This document shows, piece by piece, positions 16,689-26,023 of a stretch of DNA of 64,000 nucleotides (its first letter is position 1; each line of letters starts with the position of its first letter). Under the pieces are notes generated by a model. The model was given only the letters and a program-made list of their open reading frames with translations, had not been told where the DNA came from and made no database searches. This stretch comes from Flavobacteriales bacterium (GTDB taxonomy: Bacteria; Bacteroidota; Bacteroidia; Flavobacteriales_G; Salibacteraceae). The position numbers were made by a program, and so were the translations under genes. The stretch lies in assembly GCA_020435995.1 (NCBI GenBank), contig JAGQYO010000009.1:1-64000 (forward strand), read 5' to 3'.

Positions 16689-17936
16689 ATGAAATTTTTA
16701 GATTACAATATATCCAGCACCATCAAGGACAACTTAGAACGAATGGGGTTTAAACGCCCGACCGATATTCAATTTAAGTGTATTCCGAATGTGGTAAAGG
16801 GTGAAGACTTGCTAGCAATAGCTCAGACGGGCACTGGTAAAACCGCCGCTTTTGCTATTCCAGTTATTAGTAAAATACAGGATATAAAAAGGCAAACCAA
16901 GGAGCCTGGCATTCGAGGAATCGTGATGGTTCCGACAAGGGAGTTAGCCATACAAATCACTGAAGTTTTTCACGAGATTGGAAAAAATACCAAAGTCCGA
17001 ACCTTCTGTGTTTATGGGGGTGTGGAGCAAGATAGTCAGATTGCAGCTTTGGAAAACGGCATCGATATATTGGTAACTACACCTGGAAGGATGTTCGACC
17101 TAACGAGTCAAGGATATATCAAATTGAATAAAATCGAAATCCTAGTTTTGGACGAAGCTGACCTTATGCTCGACCTTGGGTTTTACAAAGACATTCAAGA
17201 TCTAATTCGATTTCTACCCAAACGAAGGCAGACACTTTATTTTTCAGCTACGATTGACGAGAGAATAAAAAAACTTGCTTATTCCTTGGTTCGCAACCCC
17301 ATTCGAATTCAAATTTCACCCAAAGATCCCGTTTCGAAAAACGTATCCCACGCGGTCACTTTTGTGGAAATGGACGACAAAAGGTTCTACCTACAGCGGC
17401 TTATCGAAGAAAACGAAGACTTTAAATTCTTGGTTTTTGTACGAACGAAAGTGAGAGCCGAACGCGTAAAAGCCGCGATGGCTAGGCTAGGTATTGCTTC
17501 TGAAACCATTCATGGGGATAAGGAGCAGATAGAACGAGAGGGCGTATTGAAAAACTTTAAAACCGGCGCAGTAAAAGTTTTAATTGCCACCGATGTAAGT
17601 GCGCGAGGAATTGATATTCCAAATGTGGAGTATGTGGTAAACTACGACATTCCAGAAAAGCCCGAAAACTACGTTCACAGAGTTGGACGAACGGGACGAG
17701 GCAAAAACAAAGGAAAGGCCATCTCATTTTGTGCTTCAGATGAGCGCGTGCTTTTAAGAGCCATTGAAGACTACACCACCGTGCCCATTAGCATTGCTGA
17801 AGTTGACAAAGCAGAGTACCTCGATACCGTAGTATTCTCAGATGACGGCACACATGATTGGAAAGCTTTAATAAAAAAAGACCTAGAAATTCAAGCTACG
17901 CTTAAAACTAAGAACAAAAAGAAAAAGAAGAAATAA
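16689..17936 (+). CDS. DEAD-box ATP-dependent RNA helicase (RhlE/CsdA type)
   Basis: A 415-residue helicase. Q motif KRPTDIQFKCIP, motif I AQTGTGKT at about residues 45-52, Ia VPTRELAIQ, VYGGV, TTPGR, a canonical motif II DEAD, SAT, then ATDVSARGIDIP and HRVGRTGRG. It ends in a Lys-rich tail (KTKNKKKKKK) instead of a dedicated RNA-binding domain. It unwinds short RNA duplexes, probably in ribosome assembly or mRNA turnover, but its specific target is not visible. It diverges from the DbpA-like gene across 135 bases. The folate-enzyme gene on the other strand ends three bases beyond it. Confidence 0.93.
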   Translation: MKFLDYNISSTIKDNLERMGFKRPTDIQFKCIPNVVKGEDLLAIAQTGTGKTAAFAIPVISKIQDIKRQTKEPGIRGIVMVPTRELAIQITEVFHEIGKNTKVRTFCVYGGVEQDSQIAALENGIDILVTTPGRMFDLTSQGYIKLNKIEILVLDEADLMLDLGFYKDIQDLIRFLPKRRQTLYFSATIDERIKKLAYSLVRNPIRIQISPKDPVSKNVSHAVTFVEMDDKRFYLQRLIEENEDFKFLVFVRTKVRAERVKAAMARLGIASETIHGDKEQIEREGVLKNFKTGAVKVLIATDVSARGIDIPNVEYVVNYDIPEKPENYVHRVGRTGRGKNKGKAISFCASDERVLLRAIEDYTTVPISIAEVDKAEYLDTVVFSDDGTHDWKALIKKDLEIQATLKTKNKKKKKK

Positions 17937-17938
17937 CG

Positions 17939-18481
17939 CTATTGATAAATGACCCGAGTCATTTTCACATCATGTGCTTCAGTTGGTATTTGATCTACCA
18001 CTTGTTCAGGATAACATATCGCAATTTTGTGAGCCTTTGGGTGTTTTTCTAACAAGGTGTCGTAATAGCCCGCACCATATCCCAGTCGATTTCCCTGCTT
18101 GTCGAAGGCGACTCCCGGAACCAGAAATACATCAATGCTTCCTTCATATACTGCAGGGCTAGCAGGATGTATCGTACCAAAAACACCCTTTTCCAAAAGG
18201 TTTAGTGAAGTGAGTTTGCGATTCTCTAACATTCGGTTTTTGAGCGTTTTAGGAGCTAATAAAGTGAAGTTAGACTTTAATAATTCCGTAATTAAAGGAT
18301 AAACATTCACTTCGGAACCCATCGGTAAATAGGTGTGAATAATCAAATCGCTTTGATCTAAATCAACTAGGAGTCTTCGGATTGAGTTACATATAACTTC
18401 ACTCTGCGCCTTGCGATAATTTAAATCCAAGGCATCGCGAAGTGAAAGAATCTTATTCCGCAATTCCTTTTTGGCTCCCAT
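17939..18481 (-). CDS. 5-formyltetrahydrofolate cyclo-ligase
   Basis: A 180-residue enzyme of the MTHFS (YgfA/Fau) family. Visible motifs are KKELRNKILSLRDAL at the start, the THF-binding HTYLPMGSEVNVYPLI, and the ATP-binding loop GNRLGYGAGYYDTLL. The NRLGxGxGYYD pattern is the signature. It converts 5-formyl-THF to 5,10-methenyl-THF with ATP, returning the inhibitory storage form to the one-carbon pool. Its ATG begins immediately after the stop of the large T9SS gene upstream, with no room for a promoter, so its expression is tied to a secreted protein. Confidence 0.95.
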   Translation of the reverse strand: MGAKKELRNKILSLRDALDLNYRKAQSEVICNSIRRLLVDLDQSDLIIHTYLPMGSEVNVYPLITELLKSNFTLLAPKTLKNRMLENRKLTSLNLLEKGVFGTIHPASPAVYEGSIDVFLVPGVAFDKQGNRLGYGAGYYDTLLEKHPKAHKIAICYPEQVVDQIPTEAHDVKMTRVIYQ

Positions 18482-21400
18482 TTAGCGAGATTCCATTTTC
18501 AGAATTTTATGAACCGAAGAACCGCTTTCTGTCTTGAGATTCAATAGATAAGTACCCTTAGGCAGGCCTTCTAAATTGATTTCAACATTTTTAGAATTTT
18601 CATTGGATTTAAAAAATAATTTGCCAGCTACATCAAGCACTTCTGCATGAAAAATGAGCTCTTCTGATTGTAGCAACAATACGCCACTGGTGGGGTTCGG
18701 ATACACCGTAACCGTGTTGTGCTCACCAATTTCATTTAATGACAAAATGGGCGCAACCACACAAGCCGAAGTATCCTTACAACCCAATTTTTCGAGTGCC
18801 ACAGCATAGCTGCCAGCGGATAATCCCGTGAATGTTTGTTGTGTAGCTCCGGCAATTGCAGCCTTGTTATTTTCGCAATCCAACCACTGGTAACTTGCGT
18901 TGGTCTCATGTGCTGTGAAGTTAAGCTCCGATTCAGAAACTCCTGTGTCTACACTGTTTACTACCACTTCTATGCTATCAATTCCAGCACAAGTACCGTC
19001 AGACCAACCACGCACCGTATAAGTCCTTGTTTTTTCTGGAAACTGTGTTTCACTTGCATATACGCCCTCATTCCATAAATAATCCGTTGCTCCTAAAGCA
19101 CTTAATGTGATGCCTTCTCCCTTACAAATAGTAGTCTTGGAAGCGCGAGCTGTAACATTGCGAGCGTTATTACAAGTTCGATATGTGTAATTAAACTTGT
19201 AGGAGGTTGTGGTATCATTATCCGCTCCAATGGCAAATACCTTAAAATACATATCTGTACCTGCGGCAAAGCTCGGAATAGGAGTTTCGGTCACGTAATC
19301 TCCATTCGAAAGTTTTACCAAATCAATGGAGTTGTTGAAATAGGTAGAATCCTTTGACCACTCCAAATACATCCTACTTAGTTTTTTGTTGTAATCCAAT
19401 TTGACGGTTACGTGTTGAGGGAAATCCTCAGATGGAGTCATCATCGAAGGCGTCTGTGCTATTTCAATGTTCGACATTCTAGGGTAATCTGACCTTCCTA
19501 CCAGCGGTGCTTGCCACATTCCTCTTCCCCAGGTTACCCCGCGAAGCATGTTGGTGGCCCAATGAATTTCTAACTCTTCGAACGATACATTTGGAAATCC
19601 TTCACCATGTAACTTCCAAATACTTCCATCTATTGGCATGGTATAAACTCCTATTTCGGCTGCCACATAGATGTTTCCCTTATCGTCCAAAACCACGTCA
19701 TTGGCCGGCATTGGAGATAAATTGTAAGAAATGTTGCTCCAAGTTTGGCAAAGGTCATCCGAATAATACACCCGTCTGTTATTGTCTTGGTAGGTCTCAT
19801 AAACCATAACCACAATGCTATCGTTGTTGGGATGAAAGGCCACATCGGAAATGGATGCGCCATGAGGTAGGTTATTGGTCATACTGGTAGTAGAATATCC
19901 ACCATCAGTGCTCAACCACAAATCGCTATTGCGTACAAATAGCATGATATTCGGATTGTTCTCAGCAACAGATGCTTTTTTCATAACGCTAGTTGAAATA
20001 GAAGACCGGCCCGTCCAGTTATCACCAAATTCTTCGCTTGAAAACACCACATTTGAAAATGAAAACACCTCGAACTGATGATTAGGATTATAAAACATAG
20101 GGGCATTCCAATCGGGACTTCCCGGGTGTTTTACATTCTGCCTCGATTGCCCTCCATTGGTCGTTCTGTTGCGGTTTCCATATTGCCAGCTGCCTATCAT
20201 CCATTCTTGGTTTAAGGTATGACAAATAGCTTCCATTCCGTCACCACCATTCCATTCAATCCAACCGTTGGAGGTATAAATGCTAGTCCCATTATCCTGT
20301 GAGCCTGCCATGGTTAGGTCTTTATTGGATTGACAAACGCCAAGGCGATAAAACTCGCGAATACCCGTGCCATCGTTAAGTCTTTCCCAGGTAATGCCCC
20401 CATCAGCACTTTTAGCCATGTAGCCATCCGTTCCGATATAAAAAACACCATTTACACAACTCACAATTCGCAAATCGGCATGAACGTAGTTATTTGGTCT
20501 ACTCTGGCTGTTTCCAGTACTCCAATAGGTTACTTGATTGAAATTGGCCCCTCCATCTGATGACGCCATTAAATCCACATAACCATATATCATTCTTGAT
20601 GTATCGGTATCCGATACCGCAAACCCACCACTGCTTTCATTTGGGTTGGATATAAAGGTAAAGTTAACTCCCTCATCCTTTGATTTCCAAACACCATCGT
20701 TGCTCGAAAAATAAACACATGACGCACAAGCCTTGCTTACCGAAAGTCTTCCATTGTTGTTTCCATTTGATGGAATTGTACTAGAAGCATTAAATGAACT
20801 TCCGCCATTGGTGGAGCGCATAACAACACTTCGGTTTGCCGTATTTCTGTCGTAAGCATAAATAATATTGCTATTTGTTGGATGAAAATCCACTTGTGTA
20901 TAATTTCCAGAAACGATTTGGGAGAAATTATTTAAGTTGTCGGTAGATCGGTATAACCCCCTATCGCTTCCTACAAAAACAAGTTGGGGATTGTGTGGAC
21001 TAATAGCAATAACGCTAATCTGACCCGTTTTTCCTAAACCACCCCACCCGAGATTCGCGGGGTTAAAATTGGTCTGTGTCCAAGTATTTCCACCATCTGC
21101 GCTTCGATAAATACCATGTGAGTATCCATTTTTTGCGTTTCGTACATTGATCAATACTGAATCAGAGTTGCTTGGCGATACGGCAATGGTATTTACCCCT
21201 GTAGCGATCATGGTATCTGTGCTACATTTCCATGTAGAACCCCCATTTAAACTCAACCAAAATCCACCGCTCCTCGAACCTAAATACATTTTTTGGTCGT
21301 TTTGAGGGTCAACATAAACAGCCTCTACCCTTCCTATACCCTGCGAATAATGCGAGGTAATCACGTTGGCATCATAGGGGCCTAAATCCTCCCACACCTC

Positions 21401-21724
21401 TTTGTTACCCGCTCTTGAAGCTTCTTTGGGCAGCTCCGATATAATTTTTTGCCAACCATCCTCTACAAAAAATGGCGATATATGATCCCGTCTTCCCGAA
21501 GGAAAAAACTTGCCTTCGTTTTCGTGCTTCCATCTTTGGTAATTTTTATAGCCACTACCTTTTCCAGTCCCATGGGTTTCGAAATATTGATCTGCTGCAT
21601 CTACTACTTCATAAAAATTGAAGGAATAATCTTCCAACATTTCTTTATAATTTTCAGACTGTGCTTTTAGATCAGTTGCTCCGACAAAAAGTAGGGCTGT
21701 CAAAAGTGGGATTATCTTACGCAT
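18482..21724 (-). CDS. T9SS-exported sortilin/VPS10-type beta-propeller protein
   Basis: A protein of about 1080 residues, started at MRKIIPLLTALLFV so that the signal peptide (to AQSENY) is intact; a start seven codons upstream is possible. Residues about 120-750 contain repeated Asp-box units (LNGGSTW, SADGGNTW, SSDGGANF, SADGGITW, STDGGYST), which form a VPS10/sialidase-like propeller. Beta-sandwich segments follow, with an Ig-like SASKTTICKGEG-type region (CKGEGITLSALGATDYLW). The last about 75 residues are a T9SS sorting domain (VYPNPTSGVLLL, then LPKGTYLLNLK). Such proteins are secreted and usually act in binding or as enzyme scaffolds; no catalytic site is visible. The folate cyclo-ligase gene follows directly. 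Confidence 0.9.
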   Translation of the reverse strand: MRKIIPLLTALLFVGATDLKAQSENYKEMLEDYSFNFYEVVDAADQYFETHGTGKGSGYKNYQRWKHENEGKFFPSGRRDHISPFFVEDGWQKIISELPKEASRAGNKEVWEDLGPYDANVITSHYSQGIGRVEAVYVDPQNDQKMYLGSRSGGFWLSLNGGSTWKCSTDTMIATGVNTIAVSPSNSDSVLINVRNAKNGYSHGIYRSADGGNTWTQTNFNPANLGWGGLGKTGQISVIAISPHNPQLVFVGSDRGLYRSTDNLNNFSQIVSGNYTQVDFHPTNSNIIYAYDRNTANRSVVMRSTNGGSSFNASSTIPSNGNNNGRLSVSKACASCVYFSSNDGVWKSKDEGVNFTFISNPNESSGGFAVSDTDTSRMIYGYVDLMASSDGGANFNQVTYWSTGNSQSRPNNYVHADLRIVSCVNGVFYIGTDGYMAKSADGGITWERLNDGTGIREFYRLGVCQSNKDLTMAGSQDNGTSIYTSNGWIEWNGGDGMEAICHTLNQEWMIGSWQYGNRNRTTNGGQSRQNVKHPGSPDWNAPMFYNPNHQFEVFSFSNVVFSSEEFGDNWTGRSSISTSVMKKASVAENNPNIMLFVRNSDLWLSTDGGYSTTSMTNNLPHGASISDVAFHPNNDSIVVMVYETYQDNNRRVYYSDDLCQTWSNISYNLSPMPANDVVLDDKGNIYVAAEIGVYTMPIDGSIWKLHGEGFPNVSFEELEIHWATNMLRGVTWGRGMWQAPLVGRSDYPRMSNIEIAQTPSMMTPSEDFPQHVTVKLDYNKKLSRMYLEWSKDSTYFNNSIDLVKLSNGDYVTETPIPSFAAGTDMYFKVFAIGADNDTTTSYKFNYTYRTCNNARNVTARASKTTICKGEGITLSALGATDYLWNEGVYASETQFPEKTRTYTVRGWSDGTCAGIDSIEVVVNSVDTGVSESELNFTAHETNASYQWLDCENNKAAIAGATQQTFTGLSAGSYAVALEKLGCKDTSACVVAPILSLNEIGEHNTVTVYPNPTSGVLLLQSEELIFHAEVLDVAGKLFFKSNENSKNVEINLEGLPKGTYLLNLKTESGSSVHKILKMESR

Positions 21725-21742
21725 ATTTTTTTTATGAGTCGG

Positions 21743-21750
21743 CAAATATA
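21743..21750 (-). promoter_or_regulatory. -7 box of the propeller gene
   Basis: TATATTTG on the minus strand fits TAnnTTTG exactly, 18 bases before the chosen ATG. It would also serve the downstream folate gene. Confidence 0.5.
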
Positions 21751-21800
21751 ACCCCCATTTTTCGTTGATAAGAAGGTAAAATCACAAATCATCTAATTGC

Positions 21801-22844
21801 TTACTCAGTAGTGTTGAGCCACGCCAAATAAAGCTTGTAGAATATGGCCAAAACCACGGCTCCTACAAAGAGTCCGATGATCCCGAAGGCAATCATACCT
21901 CCAATGGCGCCTACCAAAATAGCAAGCATTGGAACATCAACACCTCTACCGAGAAACAACGGTTTGAGAAAGGTATCGCTGATACTTACGATAATCATGT
22001 AAATGGCAAAAATGACCCCCACGGTTGTACTAGACGTGTAAAACACATAGATAATCAAAGGAAGAATCAATATAGTTGGTGGCATTTGAACAATGGCTAA
22101 AATTAAAACACCAATAGCCCAAAACGCCGCACCGGGCACGCCGGCAATGGCAAATCCAAAATAGGCAAATACACTTTGAAGCAAGGCTATCCCCAATACA
22201 CCTTGCGTTACGCTGCGAATAGTGGCGCCAGTAAGCTGAATAAAACTCTCGCCCGATGGACCTGCCAATTTGAGAATCAATTTTGAAAAACCTTGCAACA
22301 AATTTTTTCGATTGGCTAGAAAAACACCTGCAATTATGGTCGAAAAAAGAAATTGTAACATAGTAAATCCAAAACCCGCTACACTTTCCAACAGGACTTT
22401 AGAGATAGAAACTATTTGATCTTGAAATTGTTCGATAACATCTGGCAAATTTTCACTGCTTTTTAACCATAAGTCGTAAGCCTTGTGCCCAATTACTGGC
22501 CACTCTCTCACCGTTGGTTCTGGAGGAGGAATCTGGTAGGCACCACTTTCTATTATTGATGCCAGAAGTTGGGCATAATTAATAACAGAACCCGATACTG
22601 CCCACAATGGAATAACTAGCATAGCCACCATAAGTGCTGTAAAAATAGTAGCACTTAGTTTGGGCCTATCACCCAGCAATTTTTCTAACTTTCGATACAA
22701 TGGATAAACCGCAACCGCAATGATGGCCGCCCAGATTAATGGAAGAATAAATGGAGAAACGATCCAAAAACTCCAAAAGATTAATCCTCCAATTATGATG
22801 AGCCTAAGGGCTACGTCAAGTGCTGTTTTGTTTTGAGATGACAT
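21801..22844 (-). CDS. AI-2E / PerM family transporter (UPF0118)
   Basis: A 347-residue inner-membrane protein with about eight hydrophobic segments in the PerM pattern. There are two helices early (LIIIGGLIFWSFWIVSPFILP and AAIIAVAVYPLY, followed by KLEKLLGDRPKLSA), a soluble middle part, and a C-terminal helical bundle. PPTILILPLIIYVF and the GRGVDVPMLAILVGAIGG motif are family landmarks. Relatives export autoinducer-2 (TqsA), exchange Na+/H+ or export indole acetate, so the substrate is open. A TAnnTTCG box ends four bases before the ATG. Confidence 0.9.
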   Translation of the reverse strand: MSSQNKTALDVALRLIIIGGLIFWSFWIVSPFILPLIWAAIIAVAVYPLYRKLEKLLGDRPKLSATIFTALMVAMLVIPLWAVSGSVINYAQLLASIIESGAYQIPPPEPTVREWPVIGHKAYDLWLKSSENLPDVIEQFQDQIVSISKVLLESVAGFGFTMLQFLFSTIIAGVFLANRKNLLQGFSKLILKLAGPSGESFIQLTGATIRSVTQGVLGIALLQSVFAYFGFAIAGVPGAAFWAIGVLILAIVQMPPTILILPLIIYVFYTSSTTVGVIFAIYMIIVSISDTFLKPLFLGRGVDVPMLAILVGAIGGMIAFGIIGLFVGAVVLAIFYKLYLAWLNTTE

Positions 22845-22848
22845 AATT

Positions 22849-22856
22849 CGAAATTA
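22849..22856 (-). promoter_or_regulatory. -7 box variant of the AI-2E-family gene, leaderless spacing
   Basis: TAATTTCG on the minus strand (TAnnTTCG, as at murB), then aatt, then the ATG. Confidence 0.45.
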
Positions 22857-22915
22857 AACGTATTTGTCTTTCACCCATCGTTTTATTTAGAAATGATGAA
22901 AAATAACAAATTGTA

Positions 22916-22976
22916 ATACCCAACCTTACCCCAGCAAAAGCATTAATATCCGAGTGGTGATAATAAGGTGGGGTAT
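22916..22976. repeat. 12-bp inverted repeat with 37-base spacer
   Basis: ATACCCAACCTT at the left end and AAGGTGGGGTAT at the right end pair with one mismatch. It lies between the divergent AI-2E-family and M4 protease genes and has no T-tract, so a regulatory site or RNA structure is more likely than a terminator. Confidence 0.4.
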
Positions 22977-23092
22977 CATTCTTCCGTTTTGGGTTAAATG
23001 TTGTGCGTTGGATATGTGTTTTAAATCACAATTGGCTTCGATAAAATGCCTTCTTTTGCAGCCCTTTAGCTTACATTAATTGTATTAATTTC

Positions 23093-25933
23093 ATGAATAG
23101 TTTTTTTCTTTTTGGTGCGCTTCTGCTTACAAGTAGTTTGGTAGCACAAACCCAACTTTCAACATATAACTGGCTTGAATTTGAAGCCACATCGCAGGTG
23201 AGCAGCACCGATTTTTGGGAGTACTATGCACCAAAAATGAAATTAAGCGAAGGATATGAAATGAAAATCTATGAAGAATCTGCTGATGAATATGGGTTTT
23301 CTCATTACCGCTACCAACAATATCACAAGGGGTACAAAGTAGAAGGCGCTCAATACCTATTACATATTAAAGACGGAAAATTATCTACGGCAAACGGCCG
23401 ATTGGTTGCCAATTTAAAGGCGGAGCCTTCTATTTCGCTAAACTTTAATCAGGCACTTGAAATCGCCAAAAAACACGTTACGGGCACCGTTTTTTATTGG
23501 GAGCTTCCAGAAATGGAAAAACTGATACAACATATTCACGATGACCCAAATGCTACCTTTTTTCCAAAAGAAGAAATAGTTTGGGTACATCCTAGATATG
23601 TGCAAGATGGAAAGGATTACAAACTGGCATATAAGCTTGAATTGTATTTCGAGGGCAATGAAGACCACAAAGATGTTTTTGTAGATGCAAGCACTGGAGA
23701 AATTCTTCATGAGTTGGAGGGTTGTCATACCACAAGCAAGCAAGGCACAGCCGTTACCAAATACCATGGAACTGTAGATATTATCGCCGATTCGCTTTCA
23801 ACAAATGGAAGATATGTGTTGCGTGATGCCACTCGCGGTGGTGGAATCGAAACCTACAACATGCAAAAGGGAACTAGAATAAGCAACGCCGTACATTTTG
23901 AGGACTTAGATAATTATTGGAACAACGCAAACGCAAACGTTGATGAAGTAGCGGGTGACGTGCATTGGGCCACTGAAATGACCTATGATTATTTTAAAAG
24001 TGCCCATAACCGAAAAAGTTACAACGACCGTGATGGCAAAATAGTGAGCTACGTGCATTATGATAACAATTGGGCAAATGCATCGTGGAATGGCCAATTT
24101 GCTAGATACGGTGATGGTCGTTCGGGTATAAACCCCTTGACATCTATCGACGTAATTTCTCACGAGTTAAGTCATGGCGTTACAGGAAACAGTGCTGGTT
24201 TGGTCTACTCCTTCGAATCGGGTGCCTTGAATGAATCTTTTAGTGATATTTTCGGAACAGCTGCGGAATTTACTGCATTTCCATCTGGCGCTAAATGGGA
24301 AATGGGAGCTACAGGATTTATACTCCGCGACATCTCCAATCCCAAACGATTCAGCAACCCTGACACATACTTGGGCGCTCACTGGGAAGGCACCAGTGCC
24401 GATAACGGCGGTGTGCACACCAATAGCGGCGTTCAGAACTATTGGTTCTATTTGTTGTGCCAAGGAGGAACTGGAACCAATGATAATGGCAAAGCTTTTA
24501 ATGTGCCTGCCATTGGAATGGAAAAAGCTGCCAAAATCGCCTACCGAAACCTAACGGTGTACTTAACCAGCTCTTCGCAATATATAGATGCGCGAAATGG
24601 CGCACTTCAAGCAGCCAAAGATCTTTATGGAGATTGTTCGCCAGAAGCTAATGCAACGGTTGCAGCTTGGTATGCGGTTGGAATTGGTTCACCTGTACTC
24701 ACTGATGACGTTCAATTTTCAGAAGTACTCAGCCCACAAAGTAATTGCGATTTAGGCAGTGCCGAAACTATTTCAATCAAATTCAACTATGATGGAACAG
24801 GTTGCAACAAAACAATCTCCGCAGGCGACACCATCAAAATGGGGTATTCCATTAACGGAGGTAGTGCTGTTGTTGAAGATTTTATTTTGAATCAAAACCT
24901 AAGTTCAGGAGGGTCTATGAACTACACTTTTCAAACAAAGCAGGATTTGAGTTCAAAAGCGGCTTACGATTTTGATTTTTTTATCTCCTATGGAGGGGAT
25001 TTGTTCAGGTTGAATGATTCAGCTTTTGATGTGACCATTAAAAACCAGTTAGTCATTGACCGAGTGGACACCATCACCTTCGAACACTTAAAGCAAAGCA
25101 CGGAAGATCCGTTGTACTCTGCCATTACTGGAAGCAATGCCAAAGCCTACCGCTTCGGATTGGCCTCAAACCCTGGTACAGGTTCCTTTGGAATAGCACT
25201 TACGGGTAACAACTTTGATATCACTAATTTTCAATACCATGTATACGAAAAAGACAACTTTATAAAAAACCCAGAATTTCTGAGCAAGGTTTGTATGTGC
25301 GTTGATGCCCGAGAATGGTCTAAACTCAGTTTGAAATTTGATTTGCGACAGACTTATTCTAAAATGCACACCAACTACAGAAGCTTCAACCGTCCAGAAG
25401 TTCAGAGCAGCTTAAGGATTACCGCTAACGGTACGCAAATAGGCAACCAATTTCATCCTCGCAATGGGTATTATAGCAACGAACCGTGGGACACCAAGGT
25501 GATCAATTTGGATAGTTTGGCTGGCATGGAGTTGAACCTGTGTTTCGAAGGAATGCACTTTATTAACATAGAGCAAGAATCTGTATCTACCTACGGCGAC
25601 AATTCATTTATCGATAATGTTTATTTCCTATTTTCTGTACCGGGAGCACCGCATGTTGGCGTAAGTGAAGCACTTAAAAACGAAAGCCGCTTGTCCATTT
25701 ATCCCAATCCAAATGATGGACAATTTTATTTGAGTTTTGATGCCTTGAGTGACGAATCAAGTGCATTTCGTATCACTAACGCGCATGGCCAAGTAGTATT
25801 GAATCAAAATATCTCGATTTCTTCGGGCGAAAATGTAGCGCTAATAGATATGGACCAGCACGCTCAAGGAATGTACTTTATTCATATCAACGTTAATGGA
25901 GAACTACTCACCGAACGTTTTATGGTGAAATAA
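23093..25933 (+). CDS. M4 (thermolysin-like) metalloprotease with T9SS sorting domain
   Basis: A 946-residue secreted protease. A signal peptide (residues 1-19) is followed by an FTP/PepSY-like propeptide to about residue 215. The M4 catalytic domain holds HELSH at residues 357-361 (zinc His357 and His361, base Glu358), the third ligand Glu381 in GALNESFSD, and the later GGVHTNSGVQNYWF with the catalytic His. A CARDB/MAM-like beta-sandwich region follows from about 535. The final about 75 residues are a T9SS domain (IYPNPNDGQFYLSF ... GMYFIHI). All catalytic residues are present, so it should be active on extracellular protein. It is monocistronic, ending in a clear hairpin terminator. Confidence 0.95.
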   Translation: MNSFFLFGALLLTSSLVAQTQLSTYNWLEFEATSQVSSTDFWEYYAPKMKLSEGYEMKIYEESADEYGFSHYRYQQYHKGYKVEGAQYLLHIKDGKLSTANGRLVANLKAEPSISLNFNQALEIAKKHVTGTVFYWELPEMEKLIQHIHDDPNATFFPKEEIVWVHPRYVQDGKDYKLAYKLELYFEGNEDHKDVFVDASTGEILHELEGCHTTSKQGTAVTKYHGTVDIIADSLSTNGRYVLRDATRGGGIETYNMQKGTRISNAVHFEDLDNYWNNANANVDEVAGDVHWATEMTYDYFKSAHNRKSYNDRDGKIVSYVHYDNNWANASWNGQFARYGDGRSGINPLTSIDVISHELSHGVTGNSAGLVYSFESGALNESFSDIFGTAAEFTAFPSGAKWEMGATGFILRDISNPKRFSNPDTYLGAHWEGTSADNGGVHTNSGVQNYWFYLLCQGGTGTNDNGKAFNVPAIGMEKAAKIAYRNLTVYLTSSSQYIDARNGALQAAKDLYGDCSPEANATVAAWYAVGIGSPVLTDDVQFSEVLSPQSNCDLGSAETISIKFNYDGTGCNKTISAGDTIKMGYSINGGSAVVEDFILNQNLSSGGSMNYTFQTKQDLSSKAAYDFDFFISYGGDLFRLNDSAFDVTIKNQLVIDRVDTITFEHLKQSTEDPLYSAITGSNAKAYRFGLASNPGTGSFGIALTGNNFDITNFQYHVYEKDNFIKNPEFLSKVCMCVDAREWSKLSLKFDLRQTYSKMHTNYRSFNRPEVQSSLRITANGTQIGNQFHPRNGYYSNEPWDTKVINLDSLAGMELNLCFEGMHFINIEQESVSTYGDNSFIDNVYFLFSVPGAPHVGVSEALKNESRLSIYPNPNDGQFYLSFDALSDESSAFRITNAHGQVVLNQNISISSGENVALIDMDQHAQGMYFIHINVNGELLTERFMVK

Positions 25934-25955
25934 TTTCATGCATTATCACAAACAT

Positions 25956-25983
25956 AAAAAGGGCCAATGAGGCCCTTTTTTTT
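25956..25983 (+). terminator. Intrinsic terminator after the M4 protease
   Basis: A GGGCC-aatga-GGCCC stem is extended by five A-T pairs and followed by eight T, 22 bases after the protease stop. Confidence 0.85.
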
Positions 25984-26023
25984 ATGCCTTATTATTGTAC
26001 TTCCAATTATTTAGAAAAAAGCA

